A DNA stretch of 27,516 nucleotides from JAIPIY01 sp964489785 (GTDB lineage: Bacteria; Patescibacteriota; Minisyncoccia; Phycocordibacterales; UBA1006): NCBI GenBank assembly GCA_964489785.1, contig CAZAZY010000008.1, positions 1-27,516 on the forward strand. The letters are read 5' to 3'. The notes beneath the pieces are model-generated. The model had not been told where the DNA came from and ran no database searches. It worked only from the letters and a program-made list of their open reading frames with translations. Below, in pieces: positions 7,135 through 15,058 of this stretch. The position numbers were made by a program, and so were the translations under genes. Each line of letters starts with the position of its first letter. Position 1 is the first letter of the stretch.

Positions 7135-9627
7135 ATGTCATATTTTTTTCGTGTAATGTTTGTTCTCGTATTTGTCTCATCTTTTTTAGGAGGTTTCACA
7201 TTTGCAGTAGCACAAACTAATTCAGTTGAAATTTTTGAAAATGTCGAACCGGTTACTATTCTTGATCGAGTATCGGTATTTTTTACTTTTAACAAAGAAA
7301 AGAAGGTTCAAAAACTCCAAGATATGTCAAAACGTTATGCATTGTCGGGTGTCAGTGTTATGGCATCTGGTGAAACAGAACGTGGTCAAAAATTTCTTGA
7401 TCAATCGACAAAAACAATTGCCAAAGCAATTACCACTGTATCTCAGATACAAGATGAACAAATAGGTGATCGACTGATTGCGAGCTTGGCTTATGATGTT
7501 GTAGAACAATCACAATTAGTCCAACCCCTACAAAATCAAGAAGTTCAAATATTGCGCACAACAGCGCAAAATTTGTTAGAGCATAATACACGTTTACTAC
7601 AAACATTGTCTGATACCTCTTTTGACCAAGGTACAAAAAAAATACAAGAAGGGGATATTGTGCAGGCGGAAAGATATTTAGCTTTGGCTGAATCGCATAG
7701 TGCGCGGGCTCTTTCTGTTGCATCTACATTAGCACATGAAAATCAAAAACAATTGGTTGGTTCTATTTTGGATACAACGTATAATCGTATCGAAAATATA
7801 TCTAAAATTGCGAAAGATTCTTCTGATACCCGGATTCAGACTGCAGTAGATACATCATTACGCAGTACAACATCTAATTTGGGAATTTTTGCAGATGAGA
7901 TGATTAACAAAGAATCAACAGAAGAAAAATCTGATATTCATATTGAAAGTGCTTTTATGATGTTAGATTCTGTAATGTCATTATCAAAATTAGCAAAACC
8001 TACATTACAACAGGAAATTTTAAAAACGGGAGAGGAGAAACAAAAAAGTCGTTTAGATAAAAAAAATCCCATTGATACTTCAGAAGGAGAATTTGTACGG
8101 ATGAAAAAAGATTCTGTAGAAGAGAAGATGTTGGAAAAGGAAATGAATCTGTTATTGAATATGCAATCTGTTGGATTGGAAAATGCTATCCAAAATAATG
8201 TACTGTCCGAAGATTTTCTTGTACGAATAAAAGATTCTCGGTCTCGTGTATTAAATTATGGAAAAAAAATGCCGATAGAAAAAGAATCTGAATTATTGGC
8301 ACGTATTACTGATGAGGTAGAGAAAACATCTGGGGTGGTTGCTAATAAAAAAGATATTATGGCTTCTGGTACATTAAGAGACAATTTTATTGTGTCACAA
8401 ATCGAATTTATAGAAACTATACAGGATCACAAAATAAACAATATCGACAGTCGAGCATCTGCTGGAATTGCTGTTTCTGAATTACAAAATATTACCACCT
8501 CTTTAGAAAAAGACGCTACTTTACTAGTGGATAATGTTCTTTTGATAACTGATCCAGAAATAAAAACTCAAAAAGTTGAAGAGATAAAAGCCAAAAGTAA
8601 AATTCGTGAAAAAGATTTGGCACAAGTATCTGAAAAAAATAAAGAATCATTGGGTGATATATTAATTGCAGTAGGTGAAAGAGAGAACGTATTTCAAGTT
8701 ACTTTGGATAATCGTGTTAACGAACAAAAACAACAAGAAGAGGCTAAAAAAGAAGAATCAATAACTGTAGAACCAGCTGTTGGTAATGTAACTGGTTCGA
8801 ATACTATTGTTTCTGAAACGACCACAACAATCGCGCCAGTATCAGAGACTGTGCCAGTAGTAGAAAAACCAACACAACCAGCTGTTCCTGCAAAACCAGC
8901 TACTGACCCTATAACAGAACCGGCAAAACCTGTTGCAGTATTACCTTGTAAAGTTTCATACAGTGCAATACCTGTAGTAAATGAAGGTATTGATATCGGT
9001 AAAACAGTACAATTCACTGAGTTAGAAATAAAAACAGACGGATGTAATGCAGACATTGAATCATTTGATATTATTGTTTCAGGTACTGTGGCACCGCTGG
9101 TTTCTCGTAAAATGTCTCAATCATGCGTACAACCCGCATCATCATCATTCGCGCATGAACCACGAATTATGTATTGGTGGGGCAAGGTGAATCTTCACCG
9201 GGATACACAAACAGGACAATGGAAAACAGACCCCGATGGTACTTCGGGTGCAAATATAGATGCGCTGACATATTGTAAAAAATGGTATCCAAAAACAGTT
9301 TCAGTAAAAGATTACAAAATGGAAATTTCTGATGCATGGAAGGGTGCAGGTAATACTGGTTCTAATCATATTGCGCTGACATTGGATAATATTCGTATAC
9401 AAGATGACAAAGGATTGTTATCGGTTGGTCCTATTAGTACCGCACAAAACAAGGGATTGTATTCCATTGTTTTACCAAAACCATATCGTATTACAAAAAA
9501 TGGTGCACGAATAAAAGTTTCTGCAGATATCATTGGGGGTCAAGGTCTAGGAGTAATTTTGTGGTTGTCTAATATTATTGCAGTTCAGGAAAATTCTGAA
9601 AATGTTTTACCCATAGAAACACAGTAA
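7135..9627 (+). CDS. large secreted protein, DUF5667-like N-terminal region
   Basis: The 830-residue product has a signal peptide (residues about 1-27, ending A-V-A-Q). A helical region at about 35-115 has the K-E-K-K-V-Q-K-L pattern and following helices of DUF5667, a domain frequent in CPR secreted proteins. Long alpha-helical, coiled-coil-prone stretches continue to about 540. A Thr/Pro/Ala/Val-rich linker (about 545-605) follows, then a beta-rich C-terminal domain (about 610-820) with several Cys (for example C-K-V-S, D-G-C-N, S-C-V-Q, Y-C-K-K) that could form disulfides outside the cell. No C-terminal anchor or sorting motif is seen. It is probably an exported surface or secreted protein; function unknown. 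Confidence 0.8.
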   Translation: MSYFFRVMFVLVFVSSFLGGFTFAVAQTNSVEIFENVEPVTILDRVSVFFTFNKEKKVQKLQDMSKRYALSGVSVMASGETERGQKFLDQSTKTIAKAITTVSQIQDEQIGDRLIASLAYDVVEQSQLVQPLQNQEVQILRTTAQNLLEHNTRLLQTLSDTSFDQGTKKIQEGDIVQAERYLALAESHSARALSVASTLAHENQKQLVGSILDTTYNRIENISKIAKDSSDTRIQTAVDTSLRSTTSNLGIFADEMINKESTEEKSDIHIESAFMMLDSVMSLSKLAKPTLQQEILKTGEEKQKSRLDKKNPIDTSEGEFVRMKKDSVEEKMLEKEMNLLLNMQSVGLENAIQNNVLSEDFLVRIKDSRSRVLNYGKKMPIEKESELLARITDEVEKTSGVVANKKDIMASGTLRDNFIVSQIEFIETIQDHKINNIDSRASAGIAVSELQNITTSLEKDATLLVDNVLLITDPEIKTQKVEEIKAKSKIREKDLAQVSEKNKESLGDILIAVGERENVFQVTLDNRVNEQKQQEEAKKEESITVEPAVGNVTGSNTIVSETTTTIAPVSETVPVVEKPTQPAVPAKPATDPITEPAKPVAVLPCKVSYSAIPVVNEGIDIGKTVQFTELEIKTDGCNADIESFDIIVSGTVAPLVSRKMSQSCVQPASSSFAHEPRIMYWWGKVNLHRDTQTGQWKTDPDGTSGANIDALTYCKKWYPKTVSVKDYKMEISDAWKGAGNTGSNHIALTLDNIRIQDDKGLLSVGPISTAQNKGLYSIVLPKPYRITKNGARIKVSADIIGGQGLGVILWLSNIIAVQENSENVLPIETQ

Positions 9628-9653
9628 AAATTCTTTTTTCTTATAAAATATAG

Positions 9654-9659
9654 TACAAT
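9654..9659 (+). promoter_or_regulatory. -10 box of the methyltransferase/pilin operon
   Basis: TACAAT ends 6 nt before the ATG at 9666, so the first mRNA base should be at or beside the start codon. Confidence 0.6.
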
Positions 9660-9665
9660 AGAAAT

Positions 9666-10193
9666 ATGTTTTCAGACCCAGAACACAATATAGAACAATT
9701 CCGACTTTCACCAGGAGTTTCAGTGGTTGATTTGGGTGCTGGTGCAGGACACTATTCATTCGCCGCTGCACGTGCTGTTGGTCATGATGGTACAGTCTAT
9801 GCTGTTGATGTACAAAAAGATATGCTGGATCGTATGTTGGCTGATGCACACCAACATGGGATTTCAAATATAAAAGCAATCTGGGGAAATATCGAAACGG
9901 TACATGGAACCCGATTACGTGACCAGTCCGTTGATGCAGTGATTTTGTCGAACACTTTTTTTCAGGTGGAAAACAAAATTGGCTGTCTAAATGAAATTCA
10001 TCGTATCTTAAAATCTACTGGACGTTTTTTGTTAATTGATTGGAGTGAATCATTTGGTGGATTAGGTCCACAATCTTCTGACGTGATGTTGGAACATGTA
10101 TCAAAAGATTTGTGTGAGCAAAATGGTTTTACCTATGATAGTTCAATCGATGCAGGGGCTCATCATTATGGATTAATTTTTAGAAAGAAATAG
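9666..10193 (+). CDS. class I SAM-dependent methyltransferase
   Basis: The 175-residue protein has the Rossmann methyltransferase core. Motif I is V-V-D-L-G-A-G-A-G-H-Y at about residues 20-30, motif II is V-Y-A-V-D-V with the acidic residue that binds the SAM ribose, then G-N-I-E and D-A-V-I-L-S, and the post-motif E-I-H-R-I-L-K follows. It resembles the broad UbiE/Methyltransf_31 group. The substrate cannot be inferred. It is the first gene of an operon-like run: the next gene starts 1 nt after its stop, so translation is probably coupled to the solute-binding protein and pilin-like genes. Confidence 0.88.
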   Translation: MFSDPEHNIEQFRLSPGVSVVDLGAGAGHYSFAAARAVGHDGTVYAVDVQKDMLDRMLADAHQHGISNIKAIWGNIETVHGTRLRDQSVDAVILSNTFFQVENKIGCLNEIHRILKSTGRFLLIDWSESFGGLGPQSSDVMLEHVSKDLCEQNGFTYDSSIDAGAHHYGLIFRKK

Positions 10194-10194
10194 T

Positions 10195-11496
10195 ATGGAA
10201 AAAAAAGGTCTCTTACAAAAAATATTAGTTGCGGTATTTGGGATTGGTATTTTGGCTGGTGTTATGGCTTTTGCTATTGGATCCAGTAAATCCAGCCAGC
10301 AGGGTACAGTTACTGTATCAATTTGGGGTACTATTCCACGCGAGCTTATGGTTCAATCACTAGATGCCATGCAATCAAAAGAAATTCGTGTTATCTATAC
10401 ACAAAAATCCGTCGATACATTTTATAGTGAATTAGTGGATGCATTAGCTTCTGGTTTTGGCCCTGATATTGTTATCTATTCCAGTGATTTCTTAGGACGC
10501 ATGTTGGATAAAGTTTTTATAGTACCTTATGAACAATATCCAGTTGTAGGATTTCAGGGTCAGTATGTTGATGCTGGTTTGACCGCATTGACTACAAAAG
10601 GGATTGCAGGATTCCCATTAGGGGTTGATCCTATGGTTATGTATTTTAATCGGGATATTTTGGTGAATAATTTTTTAACCCGACCACCACAATATTGGGA
10701 TGAAATGTTGCAATTTGCAACAACTGTGACCAGACGAGATGGTCTTTCTTTGACCCAAAGCGCTGTTGCATTGGGATCTTTGCGTAATATTAATCATGCA
10801 AAAGATATTTTTGCTTTGATTAGTATGCAGGCGGGAAATAGTTTTACTGATAAAAATGAAGGGAAACTTATTTCCGTTCTTGATCGTCCTGGTACTAGCA
10901 TGATTCCACCCGTAGAATCAGCAATATCATTTTTCTTGCAGTTTTCTAATACGCAATCAGATGTATATAGTTGGAATTCAGGATTACCTCGTTCTTTGGA
11001 TATGTTTTTGGCTGGTAATTTGGCTTTGTATTTTGGACCAGCAAGCGAATTTCAATCATTACGTAGTCGAAATCCTAACTTAAACTTTGATGTTGCTATG
11101 GTGCCACAGTTACGAAGTATAAACCGCCGTATGACTTCGTCTGATGTTCTTTTTGTTTCTACTACAAAAATATCCCAAAATCAAGGTCCCGCACAGCAAA
11201 TCATGTTTAATTTGTTATCTCCGGAAATACATCAATCAATAATAGATGGTACAGGTTATCAATCGGCTCGACGTGATGTATTAGTAACCCCAGTACAAGA
11301 TACCTATAAGACAATGTTTCATAATTCTGCTATGATATCTATGTCATGGGTTGACCCACTTTCAGAAGAAACAGATGTTATTTTTGAAAAAATGATGAAT
11401 GTTGTTGTGTCGGGTTCTAATACTGTAAATGGTGCAGTATTAGATGCACATAAAGAAATGGAAAGACTTATTAATACTCGCATACGTCAATTTTAA
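10195..11496 (+). CDS. membrane-anchored extracellular solute-binding protein
   Basis: The 433-residue product resembles family-1 (sugar-type) ABC solute-binding proteins: T-V-S-I-W-G-T near the mature N-terminus, a G-P-D-I-V-I-Y-S segment, a P-L-G-V-D-P-M-V-M-Y-F-N-R-D segment (typical P-x-x-x-x-x-x-x-Y-Y-N-K-D), and a late D-M-F-L-A-G-N-L-A-L-Y-F-G segment. The N-terminus is a hydrophobic helix (about 9-29) without a lipobox Cys, so it is either a membrane anchor or an uncleaved signal. No ABC permease or ATPase is nearby. It lies between a methyltransferase (1-nt gap) and a pilin-like gene (5-nt gap). Import is one role; a binding or surface role with the pilins is another. Confidence 0.82.
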   Translation: MEKKGLLQKILVAVFGIGILAGVMAFAIGSSKSSQQGTVTVSIWGTIPRELMVQSLDAMQSKEIRVIYTQKSVDTFYSELVDALASGFGPDIVIYSSDFLGRMLDKVFIVPYEQYPVVGFQGQYVDAGLTALTTKGIAGFPLGVDPMVMYFNRDILVNNFLTRPPQYWDEMLQFATTVTRRDGLSLTQSAVALGSLRNINHAKDIFALISMQAGNSFTDKNEGKLISVLDRPGTSMIPPVESAISFFLQFSNTQSDVYSWNSGLPRSLDMFLAGNLALYFGPASEFQSLRSRNPNLNFDVAMVPQLRSINRRMTSSDVLFVSTTKISQNQGPAQQIMFNLLSPEIHQSIIDGTGYQSARRDVLVTPVQDTYKTMFHNSAMISMSWVDPLSEETDVIFEKMMNVVVSGSNTVNGAVLDAHKEMERLINTRIRQF

Positions 11497-11501
11497 CTTG
11501 T

Positions 11502-11876
11502 ATGAAAAAAAATACTTTATATACTATATTCTCATTTGCGCTGATTTTTTTTATTGCATCATATGCGTATGATGCTTCTGCACAAGGCTTAGTTTCATGT
11601 GGATATGACGAGCCTTGTAATTTTGCAGATGTAATTGGAATGGTGAATAATCTTATTAATTTCATCTTGACTCGGTTAATTTTACCTATTGCAGCGATTA
11701 TGTTGGTGTATACTGGTTTTTTATATTTATCAGGAAAGCAATCAAATGTCGAAAAGGCTCATTCCGTATTCCCAAAGGTGATCATCGGTCTGATTATTAT
11801 ATTGATATCATGGTTGATTGTACGTGCTATACTGTATGCATTAGGTATTGATGTTGAAGATTATTCGTTTCTTTAA
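11502..11876 (+). CDS. TrbC/VirB2-like pilin protein 1
   Basis: The 124-residue product has a signal peptide (cleavage near A-S-A-Q at about 25-28), a short extracellular part with two Cys (S-C-G-Y-D-E-P-C), and two transmembrane helices (about 50-72 and 86-110). The helices are joined by a short polar loop with G-K-Q-S-N-V-E-K. This two-helix hairpin after a signal peptide matches the T4SS_pilin (TrbC/VirB2-like) family common in CPR. It is the first of five tandem genes with this architecture and starts 5 nt after the solute-binding protein gene. No secretion ATPase (VirB4, VirD4 or VirB11) is in the window, so the assembly machinery is not known. Confidence 0.8.
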   Translation: MKKNTLYTIFSFALIFFIASYAYDASAQGLVSCGYDEPCNFADVIGMVNNLINFILTRLILPIAAIMLVYTGFLYLSGKQSNVEKAHSVFPKVIIGLIIILISWLIVRAILYALGIDVEDYSFL

Positions 11877-11878
11877 TT

Positions 11879-12915
11879 ATGTATATGAAATCACTTTTTA
11901 AATCGTTTCTTTTTATTGGAATATTTGCGCTGGTATTTTTNNNNNNNNNNNNNNNNNNNNNNNNNNNNNNNNNNNNNNNNNNNNNNNNNNNNNNNNNNNN
12001 NNNNNNNNNNNNNNNNNNNNNNNNNNNNNNNNNNNNNNNNTGAAATCACTTTTTAAATCGTTTCTTTTTATTGGAATATTTGCGCTGGTATTTTTAAATA
12101 TTACTAACAAACCAGTATCTGCTGCTACATCGAATAATTGTAGTGCTAGTTATACTGCATCAGGTGTTTCTTTTACTTTGGCTGGAAATCCACCTTTACC
12201 AGCGAATGCATCTATATCTATAAATGTTGCTAGTTCAGAGCAAGGTGTCGGTGCTTCTTCTATTGATATCGACCTGTCTTATAATAATGGTGGATTTCAG
12301 GGTAGTACAAATATCTTATCTTCTCCAGACTCTGTATATTATCGTTTTATGTTGGATGGTCAGCAATATTGCCCGCCAACAGGAGTAAAAAGTTTGACCG
12401 CATCTACTACTACTACCACAACAACATCTGGAACGGGTGCAGGGGGATCACAAGCATGTCCCACTGGTCAAACATGGAATAGCGCATTAAATCAATGCGC
12501 ATCTACTGCACAGATTGTGGGAGGTCAAAACAACCCAGGTGGAACGAGTCAAAACAACCCAGGTGGAACGAGTCAAAACAATCCACCAGCAGGAGATCCA
12601 CCTACTGAAAATCCTCGTCTGATAAATCCATTGGGTGGGGTGGATAGTATCGAAGGTTTTTTAGAAAAATTATTTAATATTGTGTTACGTATCGCAATCC
12701 CTATTATCGCATTGGCGATTATCTATTCTGGATTCTTGTTTGTTACTGCTCAGGGTAAAGAAGATAAATTAACCACTGCAAAAAATACACTGATGTATAC
12801 ATTAATTGGTGCCGCAATCATTCTGGGTGCATGGGTGATTGCAAATGCTCTTAGTGAAACAGTAAACGATATTAGAGAAGATGTCGGCCTACATAACATA
12901 AAAGATATTGCCTAA
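11879..12915 (+). CDS. pilin-like protein 2, long N-terminal domain, spans an assembly gap
   Basis: The ATG at 11879 is 2 nt after the previous stop; ATG 11885 is an alternative. The 100-N run is flanked by the same 55 bp on both sides. Removing one copy and the Ns restores one open frame of 293 residues. It has a signal peptide (cleavage near V-S-A-A), an extracellular domain with Cys, a Thr-rich run, a C-P-T-G-Q-T-W-N motif, and an N-N-P-G-G-T-S-Q repeat coded by identical 24-bp DNA repeats. At the C-terminus are two transmembrane helices separated by a G-K-E-D-K loop. The helix pair matches the neighbouring pilin-like proteins, so this is a pilin-like protein with a large outside domain, perhaps a tip or adhesive subunit (inference). 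Confidence 0.75.
11941..12040. other. assembly gap (100 N), probably an artefact
   Basis: The 55 bp before the gap (11886-11940) are identical to the 55 bp after it (12041-12095). This is what a k=55 contig overlap joined by a fixed 100-N spacer gives, so probably nothing is missing. Confidence 0.9.
12525..12583 (+). repeat. 24-bp tandem repeat inside pilin-like gene 2
   Basis: Two perfect 24-bp units (12525-12548 and 12549-12572) plus a partial third encode the repeated N-N-P-G-G-T-S-Q linker. Because the repeats are identical at DNA level, copy number may vary between cells. Confidence 0.85.
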
Positions 12916-12916
12916 T

Positions 12917-13591
12917 ATGATGTTGCAAAATATTTTCTTTAAAAATAGTATCCTATTCATTATCGGAATTTTTCTCTGTGTTCCTATGTTGGTATTCGGT
13001 CAAACAAATCCCACAACGCAACAAGTTCTTAATCCTTTAACAAATACCACGTTGACTATTCCTGCTTCTTGGAATGTATCTGCGGGGAATTGGTCTTCAT
13101 TGCAACCTGCATTCAATCCGATTACTAATACTTGGATTCAGGTGCCATTAGGATGGGTAATACCGCCTTCTGTTCAAACAAATCCAATAAATCCGAATAA
13201 TTGGGTTATCCCGACTACACCCGGAACTGTTCCTGGTGCATCTTCTGACCCATTAAATCCTGGCACCACCACAACCACTTCAACCGCATCAACAACTTTG
13301 GGTGCACCCATCACAGATGGCAACAAAACCATTGCAAAAATATTAGGTTCTGCAACTACTATTATTCAGTCATTATTGCCTGTATTAATAGCTTTGGCTA
13401 CTATAATCTTTATTATCAGTATTATCATGATGATAAAAGATGATGATAGTGAAGAAAAAAGAACGCAGGCAAAAAAGGTAATGATTCAGTCTATTTTTGC
13501 ATTATTTATTTTGATTTCTGCATGGGGAATTGTTGCTATACTCAGTGCTACATTTGGGTTTGAATTTGGTCTTCCTGTATTATCAGCATAG
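12917..13591 (+). CDS. pilin-like protein 3
   Basis: Translation most likely starts at ATG 12917 (225 residues; a second ATG follows at 12920), 1 nt after the previous stop. An upstream TTG at 12908 is possible but unneeded. A signal peptide ends near V-F-G-Q. The extracellular region is rich in Asn, Pro, Thr and Trp, with repeated N-P-L/N-P-I-T-N-T motifs (N-P-L-T-N-T-T, N-P-I-T-N-T-W) and a Thr/Ser-rich linker. Two transmembrane helices (about 150-172 and 190-212) are joined by a charged loop (K-D-D-D-S-E-E-K-R). The C-terminal helix pair aligns by pattern with the other four proteins of the array. Confidence 0.76.
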   Translation: MMLQNIFFKNSILFIIGIFLCVPMLVFGQTNPTTQQVLNPLTNTTLTIPASWNVSAGNWSSLQPAFNPITNTWIQVPLGWVIPPSVQTNPINPNNWVIPTTPGTVPGASSDPLNPGTTTTTSTASTTLGAPITDGNKTIAKILGSATTIIQSLLPVLIALATIIFIISIIMMIKDDDSEEKRTQAKKVMIQSIFALFILISAWGIVAILSATFGFEFGLPVLSA

Positions 13592-13617
13592 GGTATTGTT
13601 GATTTTTCTGTGCATGG

Positions 13618-13623
13618 TATACT
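13618..13623 (+). promoter_or_regulatory. possible internal promoter, extended -10
   Basis: TGG then TATACT in the 86-nt space before the gene at 13678. A second candidate, TAGATT (13666-13671), ends 6 nt before that ATG in the leaderless arrangement. Either would let the last two pilin-like genes be made separately. Confidence 0.5.
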
Positions 13624-13677
13624 ATACATATGTTCTTTCTGTGCATTTATTTTATTAGTTTTACATAGATTAGTTAT

Positions 13678-14058
13678 ATGAAAAAAATTATTGCGTTCTT
13701 TTCGTTTTTGTTATTGCCAGGTTCTTTTGCTTTTGCACAAAACCAAAATGCATTTGATATACTAGATATTATTCAAACCATTTTTAATACACTTGTTCCT
13801 ATTTTAGTTGCTTTGGCAACATTGTTTGTAATTTGGAAGGCTATCCAATTTGCACGTGCAGAAGGTGATGACAAAGCAGAAAAACAATCAGGAATGATTA
13901 GTGCAATTATTGCATTGTTTGTATTGGTATCTATTTGGGGGCTTGTTGCAATTCTTAATAACACTTTTGGTATTAGCCAGGGTACAGGACCATCAAACTT
14001 GAATAACTTTGGATGTTATGATCCAAACACTAACACAGTTGCACCACAAAACTGTTAA
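13678..14058 (+). CDS. TrbC/VirB2-like pilin protein 4
   Basis: The 126-residue product has a clear signal peptide (M-K-K-I-I-A-F-F, cleavage after F-A-F-A). A two-helix hairpin follows (about 36-57 and 73-96) with an A-R-A-E-G-D-D-K-A-E-K loop. The 30-residue tail has two Cys (F-G-C-Y and Q-N-C at the very end). Helix 2 carries the S-I-W-G-L-V-A-I-L pattern, close to S-A-W-G-I-V-A-I-L of protein 3, which shows these are paralogues. Gene 5 starts 5 nt downstream. Of the five it is closest to a classical small VirB2-type pilin. Confidence 0.8.
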   Translation: MKKIIAFFSFLLLPGSFAFAQNQNAFDILDIIQTIFNTLVPILVALATLFVIWKAIQFARAEGDDKAEKQSGMISAIIALFVLVSIWGLVAILNNTFGISQGTGPSNLNNFGCYDPNTNTVAPQNC

Positions 14059-14063
14059 TAGAT

Positions 14064-14333
14064 ATGTTTTTTGTGACACCTGTACATGCTGATGCGTTGG
14101 GGGATCTCTTGAATGCCATCTACGCACATATTATTAATCCAATTATTGCTTTTGTTTTTGCCTTGGCTACAGTTTACTTTATTATTGGCATTGTGCAATT
14201 TCTTGCCAATAGTGGAAATGAAACAAAACAAACCGAAGGAAAACAGCATATGTTATGGGGTCTGATTGGTATGTTCATTATGGTTTCTGTGTTTGGTCTC
14301 ATGCGTTTGATCATTGCTACTGTAGGTGCATAA
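14064..14333 (+). CDS. TrbC/VirB2-like pilin protein 5
   Basis: The 89-residue product has a short N-terminus (V-T-P-V-H-A-D-A), shorter than a usual signal peptide, followed by two transmembrane helices (about 26-49 and 66-87). The loop between them reads S-G-N-E-T-K-Q-T-E-G-K. The helix 2 motif S-V-F-G-L-M-R-L-I matches the W-G-L-V-A-I-L of the neighbours. The start is 5 nt after the stop of protein 4. It ends the array, before a strong terminator. The missing signal sequence may mean either a different start or insertion by the first helix. Confidence 0.75.
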   Translation: MFFVTPVHADALGDLLNAIYAHIINPIIAFVFALATVYFIIGIVQFLANSGNETKQTEGKQHMLWGLIGMFIMVSVFGLMRLIIATVGA

Positions 14334-14345
14334 AAAATCTTTTTC

Positions 14346-14374
14346 AAAAACCTCTCATGTAATGAGAGGTTTTT
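14346..14374 (+). terminator. terminator of the pilin-like operon
   Basis: AAAAACCTCTCAT (14346-14358) pairs perfectly over 13 bp with ATGAGAGGTTTTT (14362-14374). Confidence 0.9.
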
Positions 14375-14381
14375 GTTATAT

Positions 14382-14416
14382 AAAAAACACCTCTCCAAGT
14401 TTCCTTGAAGAGGTGT
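14382..14416 (-). terminator. terminator of the lipoprotein gene
   Basis: ACACCTCT-CAAG (about 14387-14399) pairs with CTTG-AGAGGTGT (ending 14416). On the minus strand it is followed by a run of T from 14387 to 14382. Confidence 0.8.
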
Positions 14417-14433
14417 ATGATATCTGGTAATAT

Positions 14434-14913
14434 CTACCATCCGCACATGGTGCAGATTTCGATATTTACCGCGAACCGATAAATCGGTCCATAGCCAGGA
14501 ACCATAATGGGTTCTGGCATGGTTGCATAGGTGACCAATAATGGTCGCGCCCATGGACCTGCCCATTGCATTTCATTGGTCGCCAACTGATTGGCGTTTC
14601 CATATATGTCAGATGCAATTTTGACGTATACTACCATGCCGTATTCATCGGTCATGGTGTTGATGCCGTTTCTGATTCCTGCGCCATTGTGCAGGAATAT
14701 CAGACCATGTCCTGGCACGGGTTCCCATTCTAGAACAGGTTCTTGAGTTGGGGGAATAGTCCAACCATCACCACCCTGAGAATTGCAGGGCACACAGTAC
14801 CCTGTGTATTCGTCCAGGCACTGTCCATATGGACAATAAATGGGTTCTTCATAGCAACCTGCCAAGGTTGATACAATGGCAATCAAAACGGTTAAAAAGA
14901 TCAGCTTTTTCAT
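14434..14913 (-). CDS. Cys-rich lipoprotein, unknown
   Basis: The 159-residue product has a lipoprotein signal peptide with lipobox L-A-G-C and lipidation Cys20. After it come four Cys close together (residues 27, 32, 40 and 43), a Pro-rich linker, a beta-rich domain, and a final C-T-M-C-G-W with two more Cys. Disulfides or a metal site outside the membrane are possible. I recognise no family. The gene has its own promoter with near-consensus TTGACA and TAATAT, a leader of about 65 nt with a perfect 8-bp hairpin, and its own terminator. By eye it is richer in GC than the pilin genes beside it. Confidence 0.75.
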   Translation of the reverse strand: MKKLIFLTVLIAIVSTLAGCYEEPIYCPYGQCLDEYTGYCVPCNSQGGDGWTIPPTQEPVLEWEPVPGHGLIFLHNGAGIRNGINTMTDEYGMVVYVKIASDIYGNANQLATNEMQWAGPWARPLLVTYATMPEPIMVPGYGPIYRFAVNIEICTMCGW

Positions 14914-14930
14914 GGTTTATTGGGTTTGTA

Positions 14931-14952
14931 AAAGGGCGTTTGTTCGCCCTTT
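14931..14952 (-). other. hairpin in the lipoprotein leader
   Basis: AAAGGGCG pairs perfectly with CGCCCTTT across a 6-nt loop, 18-40 nt before the ATG. No T-run follows, so it is not a terminator; it may stabilise the mRNA or affect translation. Confidence 0.6.
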
Positions 14953-14984
14953 CGTTGTGAAACAAAGGGGAAAACTTTACTCAT

Positions 14985-15013
14985 ATATTAGCATATTTGT
15001 ATATATTTGTCAA
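14985..15013 (-). promoter_or_regulatory. lipoprotein gene promoter, sister of 3444-3472
   Basis: Minus strand: TTGACA (15008-15013), 17-nt spacer ending TGC, TAATAT (14985-14990). It lies only 4 nt downstream of the SPFH terminator's T-run. Confidence 0.87.
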
Positions 15014-15017
15014 GTAT

Positions 15018-15052
15018 AAAAAAACCCCCAACCCGATATTCTGGGCTGGGGG
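15018..15052 (-). terminator. terminator of the SPFH gene
   Basis: CCCCCA-CCC (15025-15034) pairs with GGG-TGGGGG (15043-15052) with one mismatch; seven T follow on the minus strand (15024-15018). Confidence 0.85.
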
Positions 15053-15058
15053 ACATTG

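Noticed and set aside
11941..12040. Real 55-bp duplication at the first gap
   Set aside because: The same 55-bp length at two independent gaps with fixed 100-N spacers points to assembler k-mer overlap, and collapsing restores frames in both genes.
12525..12583. CRISPR-like repeat
   Set aside because: The units are contiguous without spacers and in frame with a coding sequence, so it is a protein linker repeat.
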